Assembly: GCF_027595985.1 (NCBI RefSeq)
Contig: NC_073305.1
Span: 106,699,535-106,763,534, forward strand
Length of the DNA: 64,000 bases
DNA from: Sorex araneus
Taxonomy: Eukaryota > Chordata > Mammalia > Eulipotyphla > Soricidae
Reading direction: 5' to 3'
Shown: in pieces, positions 24,042 through 34,754 of the stretch
Numbering within the stretch: the first letter of the stretch is position 1
Layout of the letters: each line of letters begins with the position of its first letter
Notes under the pieces: model-generated
The model's database searches: none
The model's input: only the letters and a program-made list of their open reading frames with translations
Told to the model about the DNA's origin: nothing
Translations under genes and position numbers: made by a program

Positions 24042-25004
24042 ATGAAGAAACAGCGAAAATCCCCTCCACCAAGAGAGGGAGAAGAAAAGATACTAGAAAC
24101 CTCAAAAGAGTCTCCCAACATCTACGACCTCTCAGATAAACAATTCAGAGAGGAAATATGGAGGAGAGTCGACCTACTCCAAGCAACTATGGAACAGACA
24201 TCCAATAAATTAAGGGAGGAGATGAATCAAGCGCTGGAACGGTCTACCAAGAAAATACAGGAAGAAATGAGAGCAGAAATGAGAGCAGAAATTTCAAACC
24301 TTCGAACCGAAGTCTCACAAATAAAGCAATCGGTAGATGAAATAAAAATCTCACTAGATGCCCTCAACAGCAGAATGACTACAGCCGAAGACAGAATCAG
24401 CGAGCTTGAGGATGAGCTGCAGAAAGCTTACAGACAGCAACAAATAATGGCCAAAGACCTCAAAATGGCTATAGAGCGAATCAGAGCCCTGGGGGATGAC
24501 TTCAAGAGGAACAACATAAGAATCATTGGAGTACCAGAACCACAGGGAAGTAACCCCAATGAAAAAAACATAGTCAAAGACATCATCACTAAGAAATTCC
24601 CAGAGCTGGACAAGGCAGGCGTCCAGATACAAGAAGTCCGAAGAGTGCCAGCAAAAAGAGACCCAAATAAAAAGACTCCAAGGCATATCATAGTCAGAAT
24701 GGCGGATGCTGTAGATAGAGACACAATTCTACAAGTAGCAAGGTCAAAGAGGGAAATCACATACAAAGGAGCACCCCTCAGATTTACGGCCGATCTGTCA
24801 GAAGAAACCCTCCGAGCCCGAAGACAATGGTGGGACATAGTGAAAAAACTCAACGAAATGAATGCCTCACCAAGAATACTCTATCCAGCTAAACTCTCAC
24901 TCAAACTCGAAGGAACCATACACTATTTCTCGGATAAACAACAGCTCAGGAACTTCATAGACTCAAAACCAATCTTGAAAGAAGGTCTAAAGGGGCTACT
25001 GTAA
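24042..25004 (+). CDS. ORF1p (L1): L1 ORF1 protein, RNA-binding nucleic acid chaperone
   Basis: 320 residues, intact from the first ATG of the transcript's coding region to a TAA stop. ORF1p forms trimers, coats L1 RNA in cytoplasmic ribonucleoprotein particles and acts as a nucleic acid chaperone. Residues 1-31 are a basic, unstructured N-terminus. Residues about 32-153 form a long heptad-rich coiled coil (EEMRAEMRAEISNL, TTAEDRISELEDEL). Residues about 157-250 match the RRM domain (NNIRIIGVPE at 157-166, HIIVRM at 215-220). Residues about 251-320 match the C-terminal domain, with the ARR RNA-contact motif at 259-261, then ASPRILYPAKLS and HYFSD. The length is close to the usual 330-370. No stop or frameshift is seen. 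The ATG follows a GC-rich leader. Confidence 0.95.
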   Translation: MKKQRKSPPPREGEEKILETSKESPNIYDLSDKQFREEIWRRVDLLQATMEQTSNKLREEMNQALERSTKKIQEEMRAEMRAEISNLRTEVSQIKQSVDEIKISLDALNSRMTTAEDRISELEDELQKAYRQQQIMAKDLKMAIERIRALGDDFKRNNIRIIGVPEPQGSNPNEKNIVKDIITKKFPELDKAGVQIQEVRRVPAKRDPNKKTPRHIIVRMADAVDRDTILQVARSKREITYKGAPLRFTADLSEETLRARRQWWDIVKKLNEMNASPRILYPAKLSLKLEGTIHYFSDKQQLRNFIDSKPILKEGLKGLL

Positions 25005-25046
25005 GACAAGGAGGAGCCCCATAAGAACAACAAATCCCACAGAAAG

Positions 25047-28000
25047 ATGACACAAAACCACATCACAATAATCTCTCTCAATGTCAATGGCCTAAATGCA
25101 CCTATCAAGAGACACAGAGTGGCAAAATGGATCCGGAAATTAAACCCAACATTCTGTTGCCTGCAAGAAACACACCTGAACAAACAGAGTAAACATAGAC
25201 TCAAAGTCAAAGGATGGAAAACAATCCTCCAAGCAAACAACCCCCTTAAAAAAGCTGGAGTGGCCATCCTGGTATCCGACAACATAGATTTCAGGATGAA
25301 AAAGATCAAAAGGGACAGCGAAGGTCATTTTCTGTTTATCAAGGGATATGTACAACAGGAAGAAATCACACTCTTAAACGTATATGCTCCTAACAAACGA
25401 CCGGCTAAATATTTAAAACGACTCCTAACAGACTTCAAAGAGGACATCACTAACAGCACAATTGTAGTCGGAGACTTCAATACGGCCTTATCACCTCTAG
25501 ATAGATCCACAAGAACAAAACTCAACAAGGAAACACTGACCCTGAATGAAGAAATTGAAGAGAGAGGCCTAATAGACCTATACAGGGCCTTACACCCCAA
25601 AAAGAAAGAATACACATTCTTTTCCAGTGCACATGGAACATTTTCAAAAATAGACCATGTACTGGGCCCCAGAACATACCTCAATCGAATCGGAAAAATA
25701 GAAATTGTATCAACCATCTTTTCAGACCACGATGCGCTGAAGATAGAAGCTAACCACCCACAAATACGGAAAATCAAATCAAACACCTGGAAATTAAACA
25801 ATTCCATGTTGAACAATGAGTGGGTCAAGAAGGAAATCAAGGAAGAAATCAAAAGATACTTAGAAACAAATGAGAATGAAGACACGAGCTACCAAAACCT
25901 ATGGGACGCCGCTAAAGCCGTGTTAAGGGGAAAATTTATAGCTCTCCAAGCATTCCTCAGGAAGGAAGAAAGGACCCACATAGATAGCTTGACTTCACGA
26001 CTCAAGACCCTAGAAAAGGACCAGAGAAAGGACCCCAAACCAGACCGAAGGAAAGAAATAATAAAAATTAGAGCAGAAATTAATGACATCGAAACCAAAA
26101 AAACAATCCGAAAGATCAATGAAACAAAGAGTTGGTTCTTTGAGAAAATAAATAAGATTGATAAACTGCTAGCAAGTCTCACAAAGAAAGAAAGAGAGAA
26201 AACTCTAATAAATCGAATCAGAAATGAAAAGGGGGACATCATAACAGAAACCAGTGAGATTCAAAAGATCATTAGAGACTACTTTGAAAGTCTTTACGCC
26301 ACAAAAAAGGAGAACCTAAAAGAAATGGATGGATTCCTTGATTCCTATAATCTCCCAACACTGAAGAAAGAAGACCTGGAATACCTGAATAGACCCATCA
26401 ATGTTAAGGAAATTGAAACTGTAATCAAAAACCTCCCCAAAAACAAAAGCCCAGGCCCAGATGGTTTCACTGGCGAATTCTTCCAAACATTTAAAGAAGA
26501 CCTATTGCCTGTTTTCCTCAAACTTTTCCAGGAAATTGAAAAAACAGGAACTCTCCCAAACAGTTTCTATGAAGCAAATATCTCCCTAATACCAAAAGCA
26601 AACAAAGACACCACTAAGAAAGAAAATTACAGACCAATTTCCCTGATGAACACCGATGCGAAGATCCTCAACAAAATACTAGCAAATAGGATCCAACAAC
26701 TCATCAAAAAGATCATACATCACGACCAAGTGGGATTCATCCCAGGGATGCAAGGATGGTTTAACATTCGGAAATCAATCAACATAATCCAGCATATCAA
26801 CAAAAGTAAAGATAAAAACCATATGATCATATCAATAGATGCAGAGAAAGCATTTGACAAGATCCAACATCCTTTCATGATGAAAACCCTCGCCAAAATG
26901 GGGTTTGGAGGAACTTTCCTCAAGATAGTCGAAGCCATCTATCACAAGCCTACGGCAAGCATTATCCTCAACGGGGAAAAACTAAGGGCCTTTCCTCTGA
27001 GATCGGGCACAAGACAAGGATGCCCACTCTCACCACTCCTCTTCAATATAGTACTGGAAGTACTTGCGATAGCTATTAGACAAGAAAAAGAGATTAAGGG
27101 CATCCAGATAGGAAGGGAAGAAATCAAACTCTCACTATTTGCAGACGACATGATACTATATCTAAAGAAGCCTAAAACCTCTACTAAGAAACTCTTAGAA
27201 ACAATAGACTTATACAGTAAAGTTGCAGGCTACAAAATCAATACCCAAAAATCCATGGCCTTCATATATGCAAACAATGAGGCAGAGGAAAGGGACATGA
27301 AAAAAGCAATCCCATTCACAATCGTGCCCCAGAAAATCAGGTACCTCGGAATCAGCTTAACCAAGGAAGTAAAAGACCTTTACAAAGAAAACTACATAAC
27401 GCTACTCCATGAAATCAAAGAGGACATGAGAAAATGGAAACATATACCCTGCTTGTGGATAGGGAGAATCAATGTTGTCAAAATGGCAATACTCCCTAAA
27501 GCATTATACAGATTCAATGCGATCCCTATAAGTATACCCATGACATTCTTCAAAGAAATGGATCAAGCAATCCTAAAATTCATATGGAATAACAAACGTC
27601 CAAGGATAGCTAAAACAATTCTTGGGAAAAAGATGATGGGAGGCATCACCATCCCCAACCTCAAACTTTACTACAAAGCAGTAACAATTAAAACAGCATG
27701 GTACTGGAACAAAGGCAGAGCCGTAGACCAATGGAACAGGGTGGAATATCCCTACACACAACCCCAAATGTATGACCATCTAATCTTTGATAAGGGAGCA
27801 AGAGATGTGAAGTGGAGCAAGGAAAGCCTCTTTAACAAATGGTGCTGGCACAACTGGACAACCACATGCAAAAAATGGACTTAGACCTTGACCTGACACC
27901 ATGCACAAAAGTCAGATCAAAATGGATTAAAGACCTCAACATTAGACCACAAACCATAAGGTACATTGAAGACAAGGTCGGCGAAACCCTCCACGATATT

Positions 28001-28864
28001 GAAGATATAGGTATCTTCAAAGGTGACACGGAACTAAGCAATCTAGTAAAAACAGAGATCAACAAATGGGACTACATTAAACTAAAAAGCTTCTGCACCG
28101 CAAGAGATACAGTGACCAGAATACAAAGACTATCCACAGAATGGGGAAGGATATTTACACAATACCCATCAGATAAGGGGTTGATATCAATGGTATATAA
28201 AGCACTGGTTGAACTCTACAAGAAGAAAACATCCAACCCCATCAAAAAATGGGGCGAAGAAATGAACAGAAACTTTACCAAGGAAGAAATACGAATGGCC
28301 AAAAGGCACATGAAAAAGTGCTCTGCATCACTAATCATCAGAGAGATGCAGATCAAAACAACTTTGAGATACCACCTCACACCACAGAGACTAGCACACA
28401 TCCAAAAGAACAAAAGCAACCGCTGTTGGAGAGGATGTGGGGAGAAAGGGACCCTTCTTCACTGCTGGTGGGAATGCCGACTGGTTCAGCCCTTCTGGAA
28501 AACAATTTGGACGACTCTCAAAAAATTAGATATTGAATTCCCATTTGACCCAGCAATACCACTGCTGGGAATATATCCCAGAGAGGCAAAAAAGTACAAT
28601 CGAAACAACATCTGCACATGTATGTTCATCGCAGCACTGTTTACAATAGCCAGAATCTGGAAAAAACCCGAATGCCCCAGAACGGATGACTGGTTGAGGA
28701 AACTTTGGTACATCTATACAATGGAATACTATGCAGCTGTTAGAAAAAAGGAGGTCAAGAATTTTGTAGTCAAGTGGATGGGCATGAAAAGTTTCATGCT
28801 GAGTGAAATGAGTCAGAAAGAGAGAGACAGACATAGAAAGATTGCACTCATCTATGGTATATAG
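25047..28864 (+). pseudogene. ORF2p (L1): L1 ORF2 endonuclease/reverse transcriptase, one frameshift
   Basis: ORF2p nicks target DNA and primes reverse transcription there. The reading frame opens at 25047, 42 bp after ORF1, and would give about 1272 residues, close to the usual 1275. Endonuclease residues are present: N12, E41 (QETHL), D143/N145 (GDFNT) and D227/H228 (SDHDA). RT residues are present: D598 (SIDAEKAFD) and FADD at 698-701 with both Asp. The Cys/His knuckle CX3CX7HX4C starts at about residue 1127. The frame breaks at the A6 run 27870-27875, one A short of what the other frame needs. The first part ends with TAG at 27882-27884 and the second frame runs on to TAG at 28862-28864. 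The truncated product keeps endonuclease and RT but loses the C-terminal region and Cys knuckle. Confidence 0.95.
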
Positions 28865-29334
28865 AATAACAGAGTGGGAGACTAACACCCAAGAACTGTA
28901 GAAATAAGTACCAGGAGGTTGACTCCATGGCTTCGAGGCTTGCCTCACGTTCCGGGGAAAGGTCAACTCAGAGAAGCGATCACCAACTACATTGTAGTCG
29001 AAGGCCATGTGGGGGAAGGGAGTTGCGGGCTGAATGAGGGCTAGAGACTGAGCACAGCGGCCACTCAACACCTTTATTGCAAACCACAACAGCTAATTAG
29101 AGAGAGAAAACAGAAGGGAATGCCTTGCCACAGTGGCAGGGTGGGGTGGGGGGGAGATGGGATTGGGGAGGGTGGGAGGGACACTGGGTTTACGGGTGGT
29201 GGAGAATGGGCACTGGTGAAGGGATGGGTTCCCGAACTTTGTATGAGGGAAGTATAAGCACAAAAGTGTATAAATCTGTAACTGTACCCTCACGGTGATT
29301 CTCTAATTAAAAATAAATAAATTTAAAAAAAAAA
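28865..29334 (+). other. L1 3' UTR and tail
   Basis: It contains the typical G-rich tract (29135-29180), a gaatgggcactggtgaaggg motif (29206-29225), a gtaactgtaccctcacggtg block and AATAAA within the A-rich tail. Truncated copies with the same end occur at 7700, 62339 (minus) and, more diverged, 5270, 33040, 36060 and 60418. Confidence 0.9.
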
Positions 29335-29614
29335 AAGAATCCAAAACATTGATTTGAAAAGATATTTTTCTATTTTCACTGCAACACTATTCATGAAAGT
29401 CAAAATCTGGAAACAACCCAAGTGCCTAAGAAGAGATGAAGTGAATGAATAAAATTTTGTATCTATATACTGTAATACTACTTAACTAAAGAGATGAAAT
29501 CCTGAAGCTCTCTGCTACATAGATGGAAATGGAGGGTATGCTGAAGAAAGTGATTCAAAGAGTGGTATTTGGTGACACATATCAAATTACTTCTCTCATC
29601 TTCATTTCTAACAA

Positions 29615-29690
29615 AAAGAAATGAAATAATAATAAAAATAATAAAAATGATAATAATAAAAATGAAATGTAAATAATAAAGGAATATTAT
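29615..29690 (+). repeat. AAT-rich microsatellite at old L1 3' end
   Basis: Repeated AATAATAAAAATG-type units, probably grown from the tail of the host L1. Confidence 0.7.
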
Positions 29691-29702
29691 TTACAGCCCA
29701 GT

Positions 29703-29882
29703 GGGGGGGGGAGAGTGATAGTCCAACGGGCAGGGCACTTGCCTTGTACATATCCAATCTAGGATACCCGACACCCCATACAGTCTCCAGAGCCCAACTA
29801 GGAACAATCCCTGAGCAGAGAGCCAGGAGTTAATACTGAGCATCTCTGGGTATAGCCCAAAATCTCCACCTCAAAAAAAAAA
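29703..29882 (+). repeat. SINE-I, diverged
   Basis: It keeps gggcagggcacttgccttgtac, caatccctgagcagagagccaggag and an A9-A10 tail. It follows a G run. Confidence 0.8.
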
Positions 29883-29883
29883 T

Positions 29884-31065
29884 ATCCACACAGTGACCAA
29901 GCTCATTAAGGTTTTGCCAGAGTTCAAGATGCCACTCTGTCTAACATTCATTGATTTAAAGAAGACCTTTGATTCTGTTGAGACTGAAGCAGTCATCAAA
30001 GCCCTAGCCAAACAGGATGTTCAAACTCAGTACATCAGTATTTTTCATGATCTGTATTACAGATTCACCACGAGGATCTCACCATTCTACAAGAAAGTGA
30101 TCATCGACATAAAGAGGGGGCTTTGGCAGGGCAATAACATTTCACCGAAACTCTTCAGTGCCACCCTCAAAAACATCATGTGATGCCTGGTATGGGAAGG
30201 AATGGGAATGAAGATAGACTGTTGGTAACTACACCTCCTCCACTTCGCTGATGACATCATTCTCATAACACCAAATATCAGCCAAGCAACACAAATGCTG
30301 GCCGACTTTCACTGTGAGTGTGGAAAGGTCAGACTCAGCTGAATCTCACAAAGACAATGTTCATTAGAAATGAACTAGTTCCTGATGTTGCATTTGCCCT
30401 AGATGGAACAAACATCTCCGAATGCAGCAGTTATGTGTACCTAGGTTGAGGACTCAATGTGACAATCTGGCACCTGAACTGTGAAGGAGGAAGAGAGTGG
30501 AGCAGAACGCCTTCGAGATCATTGAAGAAGTGATTAAGAGGATGAAGAACCTCCGGCTCCTGGCATATCTTTTCAACTCCACCGTTCTTTCTGCACTAAC
30601 ATATGCCTCATAGACCTAGGCCCTACGAAAACAGGATAAGAATGCTATTCGGTATCCCAAAGAGGAATTGAAAGAGCTATGCTTGGAATCTCACATTTCA
30701 CTCAAGGAGAGAAGGAATCTGGAGTTCTGACCTCTGTTGACGCTCAAGAATCAGGGATACTGTCTTGTTTGCCAAGGCATCAAAAATCAGATGGGCGAAC
30801 ATGTAATGCAATTTGGAGATGACCGCTGGACTAGAGCTGTTACCAACTGGATTCCACGGGGCATCAAAAGACCGCCTGACTGCCCACCTACGAGATGGTC
30901 AGACTTCTTCATCAAGACCATGAATGAAAGGTTTGAGGCTCTTCATATTCCTGGAGCAAGCAGACACCATTGGGCTACACTAGCACGTGACAGGGACGAA
31001 TGGAGATGTTATTGACACCCGCTCAAACAAATCAAAAACGGGATGACAAATGATACAAGAAGTGA
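29884..31065 (+). mobile_element. RTE-type retrotransposon, longest copy (RT domain present)
   Basis: 5'-truncated just inside the RT domain. It begins at HTVTKLIKV and MPLCLTFIDLKKTFD (29893-29970), then TTRISPFYKK and GLWQGNNISPKLFSATL. An intact LHFADDIIL catalytic motif lies near 30241-30267. After a stop at 30181 and further shifts the C-terminal part reappears ([41 protein letters not shown] at 30737-31014). The 3' end is atggagatgttattga plus tail repeats near 31049-31065. RTE elements carry an APE endonuclease and an RT in one frame, and the endonuclease part is lost here. No convincing target duplication. Confidence 0.9.
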
Positions 31066-31690
31066 TGCAATATTAGTTATTTTGTATGGGCACTGTAAGA
31101 TATCCATTGATCTTATAGGGTGGCTTTCCTGGGGACATCTCGCTATAGATTTCAGACTACAGTGCTCAGGCCAGATTAATCTTTCCTAATCCTAGCAGGG
31201 TCATACTCCAGTAATTACTTTTTGATCATGACAGAATTTGTCCATTACCATGCTCTTAACTTATATTTAAGTGTTATGGCACTTTGGCCTGGCCCATTTT
31301 GATGCTAGGGTAACTCACAGCTTGCCCTGGGTCCATCCAGTCCCTCGTTGGGACCCTGATTTTGGGGGGCTAGGAAGTAAGGACAATTGAGGGTTAAGTA
31401 GAGAGAACAGAAGCCCAGGGTGAATATCATTTGGAGTCAATTAACTCCCAAGTTACAAAAGCATAGCTTTAACTGTCTCCCTGTGTCTATACAAAAAGGA
31501 CATTGCTCAGAATTAAGTATGCAAAGGACTTAGGAGAAGAGCAAAACAGTATTTACAAGTTAACAGAGCACAGAGGTTAGAAAGAGTTTACAAATAAACA
31601 CAGAGGAATGGGAGTGCTGTAATGGGAGTAACCCAATGAAGCTAAGCTCCCTGTGGCGAGGCAGAAAAGGAAAAACAATGTTATCCTACA
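31066..31690 (+). repeat. Solo LTR, copy 3 (3' half only)
   Basis: It matches LTR copy 2 from about 22421 to the end and finishes cctaca at 31690. The 5' half is absent, and the RTE copy abuts the break directly, without matching LTR sequence on the RTE's other side. A deletion or rearrangement is implied. Confidence 0.8.
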
Positions 31691-31861
31691 GGGGTGAAGT
31701 GAGTGAGATGGAACTGAGAAATAGTGGTAGAGTGACAAGACACTCCAGTGGTCGGTTCGGTGCAGCAACACTGGATGCCTGCAATAATAACATTAACATT
31801 ATTGTAAATCATGTTGTCTAAATTCTTAAAATCTTAAATAAAAATTATCAAAAATGGGGAT

Positions 31862-32020
31862 GGGGGTCCCGGGATATATTATAGAGAATAGGGCACTTGC
31901 CTTAGATGCCACACACTTGGGTTCAATTCCTGAAATCTTTCCAGAAGTGATCTCTGAGCACAGAGCCATGATTAAGCCCTGAGCATCACCAGGCATGGCA
32001 ACAAAACAAACAAAACAAAA
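31862..32020 (+). repeat. SINE-I, diverged
   Basis: It retains gcacttgccttagatgcc, the B-box gggttcaattcc, tctctgagcacagagcca and a (CAAAA)n tail. Confidence 0.8.
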
Positions 32021-32039
32021 CTGAACAGCCAGCAAGAAT

Positions 32040-33453
32040 ATGCCTTGACAAATAACTCCCTCAAAAAAAGCTGGGGTGGCTTTACTACTATCGGACAACA
32101 TAGACTTCAGGTTGAAAAAGATTAGACGGGATAGTGAAGGCCATTTGTTATTAATCAAGGGATATGTACAGCAGGAAGAAATCACACTCCTAAACGTGTA
32201 CGCACCCAATGTGGGACCAGCTAAATACCTACAACAGCTGCTAACAGACCTTAAGAAGGACATTCTGAGTAACACAATAGTAGTTGGAGACTTCAACACT
32301 GCCCTATCACCTCTGGACAGATCAAAAAGATTAAAACTCACCAAGGAAATACTGGCTTTGAAGGAAGAAATAGAAGAGAGAGGGCTAATAGATGTATACA
32401 GGGCTTTATATCCCAAGAAAAAGAAATACACATTATTTTCCAGTACACATGGAACATTTTCCAGAATAGACCATGCGCAGGGCCACACAACATACCTCAA
32501 CAGAATCAACAAGATAGACATTGTACCAGATATCTTTTCAGACCATGATGCACTGAAGATAGAAGTTAATCATGGACAGATGCAGAAAACCAAATCAAAC
32601 ACCTGGAAATTAAATGGCTTGATGTTGAAAAATGCGTAGGTCAGGAAGGAAATCAAGGAAGAAATCAAAAGGTACCTGGAAACAAATGAGAATGAAGACA
32701 CGAGCTACCAGAACCTGTGGGACACAGCTAAAGCTGTATTAAGGGGAAAATTTATAGCTCTGCAAGCAAATCTCAGTAAGGAAGAAAGGGCCCACATAAA
32801 TAACTTGACCTTGAAGCTCAAGACCTTAGAAAAGGACCAACAAAAGGAGTCCAAACCAGGCAGAAGGAAAGAGATAATAAAATTTAGAGCAGAAATTAAC
32901 AACATGGAAACCCAAAAGACAATCCGAAAGATCAATGAAACCAAGAGCTGGTTCTTCGATAAAATAAACAAGATTGATAAACCACTAGCAAGACTCACAA
33001 AGAAATAGAGAGAGAGAACCCTACAGTTCTCAGGACACTGTAGAAGTGGGGCTGAACAAGGACAGTAGATACAAGGGCCAGGGGGATTGCCCCATAGCTA
33101 AAAGACTGCTCCGTGACTAGAGGGGAGAAGGCAGATGGAATAGAGAAGGGATCACTAAGAAAATGATGGCTGGAGGAACCAGTTGGGATGGGAGATGCAT
33201 GCCGAAAGTAGATAATGGACCAAAAATGATGACCTTTCAGTGTCTGTGTTACTTGTCATGATGCCCAAAAGTAGAGAGAGAGTATGGTAATATTGTCTGC
33301 CATGGAGGCAGGAGGAGGGTGGGAAAGGGGGGATATACCCGGGATATTGGTGGTGGGGAATGTGCACTGGTGGAGGAATGGGTGTTTGATCATTGGGAAA
33401 TATGAAAGCTTGTAACTATCTCACGGTGATTCAATAAAATTTAAAAAAAAAGA
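32040..33453 (+). mobile_element. Internally deleted L1 (endonuclease part joined to 3' UTR)
   Basis: 32040-33010 aligns with ORF2 codons from about 60 to about 385: [17 protein letters not shown] and [11 protein letters not shown] are visible at 32076-32639, then a stop, then [11 protein letters not shown]. At about 33030 the sequence passes straight to an L1 3' UTR (G-rich tract 33300-33330, terminal ctatctcacggtgattcaat, A tail at 33440). The whole RT domain and ORF2 C-terminus are missing. The flanks do not show a clear duplication. Confidence 0.82.
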
Positions 33454-33465
33454 AATAAAGGAGTG

Positions 33466-33705
33466 GGGCTGAAGCCATAGTACAGTGGGTAAGGTACTTG
33501 TCTTGCAGCAGCCAACCCAAGTTCAATCCCTGGCACCACATATGGTTTCCCACGCTGATCAGAAGTGACTTTTGAGTACAAAACAAGGAGCAAAATCTGA
33601 GCACCACTAATTGTGACCCTCCCAAATTAAAACAAAAAAAAAATCATTGCTAGTAGTGAACCCTAAGTGCTATTGGATGTGCCCCTCCTCCAAAAAAAAA
33701 ATCAA
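33466..33705 (+). repeat. SINE-I, diverged, plus a short tail fragment
   Basis: Head to tail 33466-33645 directly behind the deleted L1. 33650-33705 repeats only the last part of the SINE (gtgctattggatgtgcccc, A tail), so it may be a tandem remnant. Confidence 0.7.
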
Positions 33706-34125
33706 TGTGGAAAGAGCCTGAACAGATACTTCCTCAGAGAAGAAATATAGACTGGCACTAGGCATATGAAAAAACTGTTTAACATCACTGATTATCAAGG
33801 AAAAGCAAATAAAAATGTTGATGTTGCCTCACATATATAAAACTGTTCTTACCAAATGTTTAAGAAATAGTGAGAGTGAAAAAAGATTTTTTGAGTAATG
33901 TAAGAAGGGAAAAACATCAGCAAGATAACAAAAGAGGACATCTTTGGCCTTTGGCACCATACAGTCAATAATTTGGCATACACCCATAGGTAATGGGCTT
34001 TTATGGGAGCTTCAGGACTTGTGTACAAGGTTATGACAGTCAGTGGAACCCAGGACCAAGAAAAAATACTTTGAGAGACTGACTCAAGTTATCACACCTG
34101 GATCCATAACGAAGATGCAACCCTA
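33706..34125 (+). repeat. Old L1 ORF2 C-terminal relic
   Basis: Segments such as ggcatatgaaaaaactgtttaacatcactgatt resemble the [12 protein letters not shown] region of L1 ORF2. The rest is too decayed to follow. Confidence 0.5.
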
Positions 34126-34754
34126 TGTAAACACAAAAAGGGGGAGCACAGGGCAGCGATGCTCTATCTCACCCCCACCACTTGCATTCAATAGTCTCAC
34201 GCCTGCTTTCCTCACCCCCTTGAGGTCGATTGTAATGAGGTGGCAAAGAAAGGAATGAGAGGCAGGCTGATTGGTCTCGATTGCCTTTTACTCCAATCTC
34301 CTCTCTATACACTCCTGTCTCTCCCTCTGTTTCTCCCCCAACCTCTTACAGCCTCTTTAAATCCCCCAGCATGAAGGGTTGGGGCTTACACATAGGTGTG
34401 ATCACAATCAATAGGGGTAAAGTTCTTTCCCTCAAGGGATGTTGCTTCTATGACAGATTCTCCTTCAGCAGGATAAACCACCCAAGGGCGGAATCCCATC
34501 AGTGTGTTTCTCCTCTCTTTGTCCAACTAACATATAAGCATTCATAATATTAATCATTTTGTATTGACATAGTAAGAGATACATTAAGCTTATAGAATTG
34601 CTCTCCTAGAGTCATCTCAATCTCAGATTACAGTGCTCAGGTTACATTAGTCTTTCCTATCCTTAGCAGGGTCCTAGTCTCATCATTACTTTTGGATCAT
34701 GACAGTATTTGTCCATGATCAAACTCTTAACTTATAGGTAAGAATCGTGGCACT

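Larger units (their letters stand above)
23195..29334 (+). mobile_element. Full-length young L1 retrotransposon
   Basis: About 6.14 kb: a GC-rich 5' UTR with tandem units, ORF1, a 42-bp spacer, ORF2, and a 3' UTR with a G-rich tract and A-rich tail. The perfect duplication aagaatccaaaacattg flanks it at 23178-23194 and 29335-29351 (the first bases are ambiguous with the tail). It interrupts an older L1 close to its ORF2 end. The exact duplication, open ORF1 and single lesion in ORF2 indicate recent insertion. It would have supplied the machinery for the A-tailed insertions in this window, or was copied by a sister that did. Confidence 0.96.
18666..29640 (+). repeat. Old L1 relic, host of five later insertions
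   Basis: Collinear decayed ORF2 pieces occur at 18670-19100 (endonuclease end), 19480-20110 (RT fingers/palm), 20393-20705 (RT palm to thumb), 20990-21856 (C-terminal part), 23104-23194 and 29351-29640 (end of ORF2 and 3' UTR). Between them lie SINE-II (20126), SINE-I (20710), an LTR (21863) and the young L1 (23195). No frame is open for long, and the copy is dead. Confidence 0.78.

Noticed and set aside
29884-31065. Nematode contamination of the assembly
   Set aside because: The RTE copies are truncated, mutated and embedded in mammalian repeats, and two have candidate target duplications on both sides.
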